DNA of 40,767 bases from Amphimedon queenslandica (lineage: Eukaryota > Porifera > Demospongiae > Haplosclerida > Niphatidae): the NCBI RefSeq assembly GCF_000090795.2, contig NW_003546595.1:25574-66340 (forward strand). The letters run 5' to 3'. The notes below the pieces were generated by a model that was given only the letters and a program-made list of their open reading frames with translations, searched no databases and had not been told where the DNA came from. Below, in pieces: positions 32,158 through 40,767 of the stretch (position 1 is the stretch's first letter; every line of letters starts with the position of its first letter). Made by a program: the position numbers and the translations under genes.

Positions 32158-35100
32158 TTATAAATCAATCAGTTCATGGTCCTGACTGTTCCCTCCCTCC
32201 ATTACTGTACCAATCATCTTCTTATGCATGGTGATGGGTGGGCTCGGCATTATCGGGCTATTAGCAGTGGGCGGGGTCAACTGAGACGCCCCTAACCATC
32301 TTGAAGCTGGTGACAACGGATTCTGACTACTGTCCTCTTTCTGTATCGTAATCTTTGTCTTGAGTACTGGACTCCGCCCACCAGTTCCACCTGTAGAGGC
32401 TGTCAAGAATCGCTTAGCAACCTCCCCATTGTTATGGAGCTCGTCTGCAAATTTACTGAGAGAATCATCAAGTTTAGCTGGAAGAGTCTTAGCCTTGTCA
32501 TGAACTGAACCAACTGGAGAGTTGAGTTTATCAAGACTCCGGTCACAGTCCTCGTCCTCTGATGACATGGTGATGAACGCTGACATCCGACGAGCAATCT
32601 CATGAGAAGCATCCCTCTTTAGCTTCCGGAGTCTCTTCTCTTCGTCTCTTGCTTTCATAATCTCACGAATGAAACGAGAGAAGTCACTCGTCTGTTCTCC
32701 TCTCTCCAGCTCTAAGTCATTAAGTGCTTCCTTTAGCTTCCTAACCTCTTTCACTAGCTTACTCTGGAGCTGCTGTGAGTTAGAGACAGTGAGTTTAGTG
32801 GAGGAATAGTCAGGAATGAATCGGAAGAAGTAATCAGCCCAGAAGACAAGGGAAGGCATTGCAGTGTTGGGGAGGAGTAGAGGAGAAGGAGAGGAAGAAC
32901 TAATGGAGTGAAGGGATACCTGCTCTGCTCTCTCTGGAGTGAGCTCATGAGAGCTGAGGGGTAGAGGGAGGGGCTGGTCGGAATATAGACCAAAATTACC
33001 TCCTGAGGTTTTATCAGGGAGCATATCCGAAAATAACAAATTGAAAACTGAAGACTCAAAAGGCAACAGGTTTCCAGTAAACGTGAACTCATTATGAGCA
33101 TCACCTGATCCAAATATATAATAAAACGGGTTCAACCAGTTCTCAGTCTCTTCAGCTGTTAATGAGCTCCTCCACTTGCCCCAGGCAGAGACCAATGGAC
33201 CCTCATACTTCTCAGCATCAGAGTGGCTACTCTGCAGGTCCACCAACTGACTCACGTAGTAGCTGCTTCTCTTGCTGTGGTTGGAGGCTTCAACTCGAGC
33301 TTTGGCTGAATCAAAGACAAAGTTGCTGTATATTGAACTGGCAGTGAGAGAGACAAACTTGACCAGGAAAGATGGAGTGAACTGGAATGCTGATGGAAAC
33401 TGAACAGTTAACTGCCAGACACAATCACAGAATAGGACAAAGACTGGAGCCTTGGGAATGAAAATGAAACAGAAAATAAAAGAAACATAGAAAACATTAT
33501 TATCACTGTCTGTAGGTAGTGATACTGTTAGTATTTAATACAGTAAATGAGTATTAATGTTAACATGTACATGTGTCTGTTATACTGAATACAGTCAGTG
33601 AGAGGGGGTGTGGTCTTACCTGTCCATCAGGTACCAGTTCCTCATTGGAAGGAGCGTCAGTTATTAATCCACTCCTGGTCGTGAAAGGGTGACCCATAGC
33701 TACCCATTCCTTCTGGACTAGTGACTCAAACCCAGATATGGTCCTGTAGTGTGGGTCGGCCATTATCTGGACCAAAGAGGAGATGACACAAGCCAAGTCT
33801 CTGTCATTCTGATCTGTTAGTAAAGAGACACAACCACTTGAAGGAATGAGTAATACTGTATAGTGTCCACTATATAGCGTCCACTATACAGTGTCCACTA
33901 TACAGTGTCCACTATACAGTACAGTAAATACATTCAGTTATAAGAGGTTATTATATTGTATCAGTGGGTTAGTGTGTGGGTATGATTTAATGACACATGA
34001 CTAGTTGTAATTTGATTATATCAAAAAGGAGGAAGAACAGTGATTAGTGTTTGATATATTGAATTAGAAATAGAAAATCAATTTTACATACTTTACATAT
34101 TGTAAATACTGTACATATGTACAGTATGTACATTGAAAGACAAACATACCAGTGACAGTTAGGAGGATTCACTCACACACACCCTCCCCCTCTCTCCTCC
34201 TCTCCCTCCTCCACCCTTTCCCCCTCCTCACCTAGCAGTACACAGCTGGTTCTCTTCTCACACAGTGTCTTCACTATATCACTGGCAAGGGATAAACAGG
34301 ACCTGATGACATTAGGAAATGAAATAATAAACAAACAATCAACAACAATAACACAAACACAACTACATGTACATACACAGTGCTATACACTCCACACTAG
34401 TATACAGTATCATCATCATACAGTATACAATAGAGCAGTGACCATTGTACCTATGGATTATACAGTTCATTCAGTTATGGGTTGGAGTGGTTGTTAGTCA
34501 TGTCTATATTAGGTCCTGGAGAATGCAGCTGCAGGTATATCCAGTAGGCACATGACCAGCTCTTATAATAACAATCAACCACCTGACACTAACAGGAGGA
34601 TCAGTCTATACCACACCAATACTGCTACTGTACTGTAGCACAGCTAATGTACACTGTATTAGTACTGGTATTAGCAGGTGTACATGTATAAATTACATTC
34701 TAGATACAGTAGGTGAACATGTAGAATCTAAATGACATCCCATTATATAACATTATGTAACATTATGTAACAGGTAGTGTATGTTTAGGTTTCAAGACAA
34801 GGTGACCTTTTATAGACTCATCTAAACACAAAAACAAAACAAAACTCCACTCAATCCCTCACCCCCTCCCTCCCCCTCTCTCCCTCTCTCTGTCACTAAA
34901 ACTCCAACTCCTGTAGAGTGTCCCTCAGTATGTTCCTTCTCTTACTTGACATAATGGAGCCAGTGAGAAGAATCAAGTGTTGCCAGCCACTTCTGATCAG
35001 CTCTGGCTAAATCATGACACGTACCTGAACAATAAAGAGAAGCACATGAACTATCTATGGATGAACACACTCAAAGTACCAGTACAGAGTATCAGTAATC

Positions 35101-35912
35101 CAACAGTTTGTGGATCTCACATATTCCTCCCATTAAACTCTCACTTACTGATGGTACACACTTCCATTAGTTTAGAATAAGCTGTTTGTATTTCTCTGGC
35201 AGTTGCTGCTACATATTCTTGTACTCGATACTGTCTCACCAGTTTATTCTCTACCTGTACCTCAAGGTTCCTAGCCATCGCCACTGCATACATGTAACTA
35301 GTGATGATGAGAAAAATTAATATTAAAATCATAAAAAATCCAAATTTTATTAGAATCAGCTCAAACATTCTATACAACATAAGACCATGTATATGTATCA
35401 GAAAATGTAATAAAAATGGAGAATTCTCTCCTTTTCATTTTTGGTGAAATTTTACAAAAATCCCTGTACTATAGTACAGGGATTTTTGTCCAATTTTGAA
35501 GCAACTTTAAAAAATCATAAAAAATCTAAACTTGATTGGAATCTGCTCAAACTTTCTACACAGCATAAGAACATGTATATGTATCAGGAAATGTAATAAA
35601 ATGCAGAATTCTCTCCTTTTCATTTTTGACGAAAATGGGCCAAAAATCCCTGTACTATATAGTACAGGGACTTTTGTCCGATTTTGGAGCAACTTTAAAA
35701 AATCATAGAAAATCTAAACTTAATTGGAATCAGCTCAATCTCTCTACACAACATAAGTACATGTATATGCATCAGACAGTGTAATGGGTTCCCTCCTGTC
35801 CAGTGTATTCCACTGACCTAGGATCAGGTGCCTCTAGTCTGTCTTCATCAGGTAATGATCCTCTGGTTAATGAGACACCAGTGACACTGTGACTCCAACA
35901 CCACACCTACCA

Positions 35913-35961
<49 letters not shown>

Positions 35962-38038
35962 GCAGTAATTAATTAATAGGTGTGGCTTACAGGTAGACGG
36001 TTCTTGAAATGGAGGCCAGCAGCATATTCTAAAGTATCATCACTGATGTTGTATGGGACCACAATGTATGGAGGGAGACTAAGAGGAGGAGGAGGGAAAG
36101 GAATAAATGATATTATACTCTATTGATGGTGATTTAGGAACACATGGCCAGAAATATGTCAAATTAAGACCAACAATTATTAGCAATATGTCAAAGCTAC
36201 CAACATCATGTATCATTAATGAAGTGTATTATTATTATTATTAGTACAAACCTGTCACAGAGGAGGAAGTGTTGGTTAGCCTCAGTGACCCTCCACTGCT
36301 TCTGGTTCACTCCTAGTCTATCCAATTCCTTATAAGGAAAGTATATAATTATTAATAAAATGACCTCATTACATTCTATTAACACTTGAAGGATATAAAT
36401 CACTCACTCAGTAATTAATGGCAAAATGGAATGAAATAATAGACTCCAAATATAGTACAGTATTATTAATATTGTAAAAATAATCGTGTGCCTTCTATTA
36501 AATTATTTATTACCTTCTGCCAGTCACGAGGATTGAAATAAGTTGGAATGACATCTGTTAATGAAAGAGAAAGAGAGAGAGAGGGAGAGGGAAATTAGTA
36601 GCCACAATTTACTAAGAGACTTAGTTCTAGTAATGGAGGGACATCTCCTCACCTTGAGAAGAAGAGGAGGATGAGGAGTGAGTGTCTTTAGTTTTATGAA
36701 CTACTCGAGCGTAATCAAAAGCAAAGAGATGAAAGACACTACTGGGAGAGGAATACATCCCAAAGGAATTGACAACCTACAGATAATAGGCACACACTTC
36801 AGTTTAATATGTAAAGGTTATACACTGAGAGAAGTGACATATAAAGACACTGACAAGTATTTATTAAAAAGGAAGTGCATTAGGATATACACAATATAAC
36901 TACATACAGTAACAGTAGTACAGACCAGTCTAGGTCAGTACACTAACAGTACCAGTACACTAACAGTACCAGTATAAGTACAGGCCAGTACAGTACAGTA
37001 CCAGTATAAGTACAGTACCAGTGCAGTACTGGTATAGTAGTATAGCTATACTTACATGTACTACATCAGACTTAGAGCAACTCTTGAAACTGAACACAAC
37101 CTTTCTCAAGTCCTGAATAATGAGAATAAAGAAAGAAGATTAACCCATCACTACTGTCCCTCTCCCTCCCTCTCTCTTACTTTACAGATTATTTCCAGTT
37201 CATTTATTTTCTTTGGCAGAGTTGACTTGGCAGTGACAAGCCTCTTCTTATTACTGCTGACTAGACACAATATAAACAAACAAATAAATAAATAAATAAA
37301 TAAAATTAATTAATAAATTAATGATATAAATAATAGTAAACACAAATACCCTACATAATGTAAGTGTGGGCACATGTATGAAAAGCTGCTACTTGTAAAG
37401 TTTAAAATAACAAATAAACAACAACAACACACAAGATGAATAAATACATTATACCATACACAACCCAACCTACTCTACATTGATACAGTATTAGTAAATA
37501 CTGGTACAGGAACATAGTAATGACTGACTGACTGATGGGGTGGCTTACTAGTGTATGCTTGTAGTATCAGTCTCAGTGGAATATAATGACTCTTGACTAC
37601 TGAGGACCTGTCCAATGGAGAGAGCTAAGAGGAGGAGGAGGGAGAGAAAGATTGAGAGGTGATAAAATAAAGTAATGACACATTTAAAAGCTATTTGCTG
37701 TATATTAAAATGAGGTCATACTTTATCAGTGTTGAAAGGAGCTGGTTTGAATGATAGTCTGTGATTAGTAATGTAGAGCGTCCCATAGATATACCCAGGA
37801 CTCTTATCAGGTCCCTCTGACTCATACAGTAACTGCTGGGTATCAGGAGCATGGCCTACCAGTGCCTCTCCTGATAATAAAGAGTAGGGGTGGATAGATT
37901 AAGCAACATGTATATACATGTATGGGAGAATAATCTAAATATGTGAACAGTTGTTGAATACTCACCAGGCAGTAGGTCAATGGATGAATCAGGTACTGAT
38001 ACTGTAGGGAGAGTAGCTGCTTTACTGGTCTTAGCCAT
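32158..38038 (-). CDS. Myotubularin-related pseudophosphatase, MTMR10/12 type
   Basis: Predicted 879-aa protein in 15 exons: 37966-38038, 37722-37870, 37549-37624, 37181-37260, 37056-37112, 36653-36776, 36514-36554, 36252-36328, 35991-36078, 35818-35906, 35149-35297, 34946-35024, 34232-34302, 33620-33813, 32158-33450. N-terminal PH-GRAM (GYIYGTLYITNHRLSFKP), then FNPRDWQKELDRLGV, PYIVVPYNISDDTLEYAAGL, and RLPVWCWSH. Where active myotubularins have HCSDGWDR, this protein has SCVLLDQNDRDLACVISSLV, so the catalytic Cys and Arg are missing. It continues DPHYRTISGFESLVQKEWVA, GHPFTTR and VLFCDCVWQLTVQFPSAFQF, close to MTMR10/12. A coiled coil lies at about 672-704. The family forms complexes with active myotubularins and controls PI3P and PI(3,5)P2 on endosomes. 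Human members are about 750-780 aa; the extra length is mainly C-terminal. Introns hold repeats at 33850-33920, 35310-35780 and 36900-37035. Confidence 0.92.
33855..33925. repeat. Short tandem repeat GTCCACTATACAGT in an intron
   Basis: Four to five copies of a 14-19 bp unit (AGTGTCCACTATACAGTGTC phase), in the intron before the DQNDRD exon. Each unit can pair with a shifted neighbour because CTATACAG and CTGTATAG also occur. Confidence 0.8.
35310..35780 (+). repeat. Family A copies in a myotubularin-gene intron
   Basis: About two and a half units with the perfect palindrome CCCTGTACTATAGTACAGGG at 35462-35481 and a longer variant (CTGTACTATATAGTACAG) at 35649-35666. They span most of the 35298-35817 intron. 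Confidence 0.9.
36900..37035. repeat. CAGTA-rich degenerate repeat in an intron
   Basis: Irregular copies of CAGTACCAGTATAAGTACAG and ACTAACAGTACCAGTACACT. Simple-sequence expansion with no coding capacity. Confidence 0.75.
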
Positions 38039-38258
38039 TGACTGAGGGGGACGAGAGAGAGTGTAATTTGTGAGGTAATTTCAAAAGAGGAGCCAGAAAA
38101 GAGAAGACATTTTGGATTTTAAGCAATAGAGGGGCGGGACAAACACACCTCCTTAATTGACCAACCACAATTAATAATGCACTGAGATCAGTGATTGTGC
38201 AGTAAAAAATAAAAACTATTAAAAAATATAGCCAATACTATTAATAATGCACTAGAGT

Positions 38259-40393
38259 TTAGTAATCATCAATATTAATATTAAAATCAAGTCCCAGTTC
38301 ATTCCTGATAGCTTCAATCCAGTCCTCAGCTAAAGCTATTGCTGCATTAGCATAACTACCTCTTACAGCAATGAATGAGCTTAAGAACTTTTGACAGTGC
38401 TCCTGCACTTGAGGTAACTTTCTCATAAAACTAAGACTAGCCATGAACTCTGTAATAAACTTTTCCATGCTACGAGTCTCTCTGACTTCATCACTAATAA
38501 GACCAGCTGCATATAACTGACTGGCAAGATCTGAGAGAGACGTCTTAAGAGAATTAAGAGCAGCAAAATGAGATATAAGAACATCATCGATCACTTTCTT
38601 TACTTTATTGACATCAACAGTAGCTAATGGACCTAATAGAGGTCAAAGGTCAGTATATACACACAATATTATCACTTACTAGCTCCTCCAGTGGATGATA
38701 CTGACGTTGATTCATGTACTACATTAGAGAAGGAGGAGGTAGTAGGATCTGATTAACATTAAATAAATAAATAAACAATTGAAATGATTTAGTTATTACT
38801 TGTTGTTCTCAGTGATCTACGAATATATAATGTAACAGGATCAGCCACACCTTCCAATGGTACAGAGTAATTTAGTGTAGAAACAGCATCAGGTGATCCA
38901 TACACTGATATTGGACAAGATGGAGGAAGAGGATGCTCTTCATCACCAAAATTATCAATATCATCTTGATACAACTATGGGAATGAGCAACAAAAGTAAC
39001 AGTATAAACAAGTACATGTATTCGAAGGAAAAATTGCAAAACTTTTAATAATAATTATTATTAGAATGAAAAATGCACATTAATACTGTACATACTCTGC
39101 AAGGTGTTATGTGAGGTATAACACTCCATCCTTCATATGGCATATCTTGTGAAGCATTTAAATTCAATTCAACAAAACCATCAGGAGATGCAATACGGAA
39201 GTAAACATGAGGTCCTAGTTTAGCTTGAGGATGTTTTTCCTCAATAAACTGTAAAATAATAAACAAGTGATGATTAAAAAAACTACCTCAAGAAGAGCAT
39301 CTAATCTCCTAGCTGCAGTGAATGTCACCAGGTCTTCTACACCACGTTCCTCATAATAAATCAGACCGGCATATGTAGTATGTTTCTGTGCATGTTTTGA
39401 TGATACTATCACTTTCTCCAGTAGATCATTATTTTCAGATAATTCTTGCATCAAATCACTACCTATAAAATGAGTAGGTTTATTCTATACTTAGTATACA
39501 AGTGTAGTCTAAACCAATCTTCCAAAACTTTAACTTTTGCTCCATCTCTAGTTACAGGTTCTAATGTATATAGTTATACCTGTACAGTTCAAGTTGTTAT
39601 AGCATTTAAATTGGGAATGATTAAGCAAAACCCTTACTAATTAAAAAACGAGATTGAGTAGGATTCTAGAGCAAATTTGTAAAAAAGTAATGGAAACAAG
39701 AAAAAATAGGATTCTGAACGACTAACAAAAATACAAAATGAAAATCCTACTCTCGTGACGCATTCCCAGCCTACAGTCATTTGGGTGGATGTAGGATGGG
39801 AAATGGCCTGGCTAGCAAGACTAGTATTATCACTTACTAGCTCCTCCAGTGGATGATACTGACGTTGATTCATGTACTACATTAGAGGACGAGGAGGAGG
39901 AGGTAGTAGGATCTGATAAACTAAACAATTTTGTTTCTCCCAGCCGCACTGGTACACTGGTTTCATGTAGCCAGACAATCTCTAAATGTAACATTAGTAC
40001 ATGACATAATACTTAATAATTTACCCAGCAATTTACCTTTTCTGTTACTAATTTTGTCAGCCAAGGCTCGTTCTCCAAGTTCCTCTAATATCTCAACTAG
40101 TCTCCTCCATGATGGCTTTCCTTTACTGTCAACATCGTCCTTCCTTCTCAACCAGCAAGCCAAGCACTCTTCAAAACGATCCTCAACTTTTGTTTTGTTT
40201 TCTTGTATGTTATTAAGAGTATTGTATTTGAGGCCAGCTACTGATCCAAATTTCCTCCAGTCAGACGTAGTAAACTCTTTTAGCTCAGTTTTGACATCAT
40301 GCAAGTCACCAATACCTACAATAAAACTAATCTGGAGCACGTTAAAGTAAGAATATACCAACCTAGAGAAGAGTTATCTCCATCAGTAGCCAT
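38259..40393 (-). CDS. Death-domain protein of unknown class
   Basis: Predicted 466-aa protein in eight exons: 40363-40393, 40037-40315, 39838-39981, 39287-39462, 39096-39248, 38800-38974, 38680-38748, 38259-38632. Start MATDGDNSSLG. Death-fold domain at about 12-95: LHDVKTELKEFTTSDWRKFG, AGLKYNTLNNIQ, EECLACWLRRKDD, SWRRLVEILEELGERALADKI; the conserved Trp pair and six-helix spacing fit a death domain. A Ser-rich linker follows, then a middle region (QKHTTYAGLIYYEERGVEDL, VYFRIASPDGFVELNLN, YEGWSVIPHITPCR) that I cannot assign, and a helical C terminus (LNSLKTSLSDLASQLYAAGL, EFMASLSFMRKLPQVQEH). It may be an adaptor in apoptosis or innate immunity; that is family inference. The Ser-rich linker exon occurs twice. 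ATG at 40393 is the only upstream Met in phase. Confidence 0.75.
38669..38752. repeat. Duplicated exon segment, copy 1
   Basis: Nearly identical to 39826-39918, including intron bases beside the splice donor (TATTATCACTTACTAGCTCC). Codes for SNVVHESTSVSSTGGA. Here it is a separate 69-nt exon. Confidence 0.9.
39826..39918. repeat. Duplicated exon segment, copy 2
   Basis: Second copy in the same orientation, 1.15 kb away. It forms the 3' part of a longer exon and has extra serine codons from a GAG/GGA expansion. The divergence is a few bases, so the event is recent. Confidence 0.9.
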
Positions 40394-40767
40394 CACTGCA
40401 CAGCCCCAACCCTCCACTGCCTCCAGGAATTCAAGGGTGAGGTTTATTAAAACTAATAATAAATAATTTAAAATGCTTTATGTATAAAATTTAGTATTTC
40501 TTTTAGTTTCATGTCCAGTTGTTCTTCTATTCCATTATTAATCACATGATAGCAGGGCCGTAGCCAGGAACTTGAAATAGGGGGTTCGGAAATTGCTGCG
40601 CGCGAAGCGCAGCAAATATTTTGACATAAATGGGCGTGGTTGGTAGGCGTGGTGTTAATTTACGCATCTCAGCCATGTGCTGACTCAGCTAAAATGGCTA
40701 TCTGTGCTTCTCGCTGTTGCCAAAATGCTAATCCTGCTTTTGCAGTGGCAGCAGTGCTGTCTCATGA
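40394..40767. repeat. Upstream flank ending in a dispersed repeat
   Basis: To about 40550 nothing is recognisable. From 40554, GCAGGGCCGTAGCCAGGAAC then GGGGGTTCGGAAATTG is a sequence type often seen at the ends of dispersed metazoan repeats (recalled, not searched). TTGCTGCGC (40593-40601), loop GCGAA, GCGCAGCAA (40607-40615) form a perfect 9-bp hairpin. The element runs out of the window. Confidence 0.5.

Noticed and set aside
40593..40615. Rho-independent terminator-like hairpin GCTGCGC-GCGAA-GCGCAGC
   Set aside because: Eukaryotic context and location inside a dispersed repeat make a bacterial-type terminator meaningless here.

Overview
The window reads as a compact, AT-rich early-branching metazoan genome. 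It has very short introns (down to about 38-50 bp), long AAT/ATT trinucleotide runs inside introns, many head-to-head gene pairs, and a gene set with tyrosine kinase, death-domain, MBD2/3, TEP1, SNAPC3, myotubularin and cathepsin L families. A demosponge such as Amphimedon queenslandica is the best guess; this is inference from style and content, not from a search. All multi-exon models were assembled by hand from splice signals, and reading phase is consistent across every intron proposed.

Layout: 1-1977 is a tandem repeat array (family A) with a trapped 5-oxoprolinase-like fragment. 1978-6882 (-) is a 15-exon gene for an unusual PUB / tyrosine kinase / RA / PH / PH / Pro-rich / WW / WW protein. 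7061-10451 (-) is the AAA ATPase AFG2A (SPATA5). 10497-11688 (+) is a HAX1-like protein, 45 bp from AFG2A head to head. 12035-13049 (-) is MBD2/3. 13306-13855 (+) is an unidentified, possibly mitochondrial protein. 14064-15865 (-) is SNAPC3. 16455-19017 (-) is an unidentified helical protein whose first intron holds a 1.2-kb family B array. 19077-27287 (+) is TEP1 as one uninterrupted 8.2-kb reading frame, 59 bp from the preceding gene head to head. 27288-28627 is 3' flank and a second family B array. 28628-29536 (-) is a small unidentified protein. 29537-30758 is a duplicated regulatory region with CACGTG pairs and an assembly gap. 30759-31748 (+) is an intronless cathepsin L. 32158-38038 (-) is a catalytically dead myotubularin of the MTMR10/12 type. 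38259-40393 (-) is a death-domain protein with a duplicated internal exon. 40394-40767 ends in a dispersed repeat.

How things connect: the most original element is the multidomain kinase. No kinase I know has a PUB domain, which in other proteins docks on p97/VCP-type AAA ATPases, and its direct upstream neighbour on the same strand is a p97-family AAA ATPase. Its catalytic loop is split by an intron with clear AT-AC (U12-type) signals. Two related repeat families (A and B) occur at eight loci, all in the same chromosomal orientation although the host genes lie on both strands. The cathepsin L gene and its divergent neighbour carry copies of a cassette of tandem CACGTG boxes plus a TCACATGA box, resembling the CLEAR/M-box logic of vertebrate lysosomal genes.
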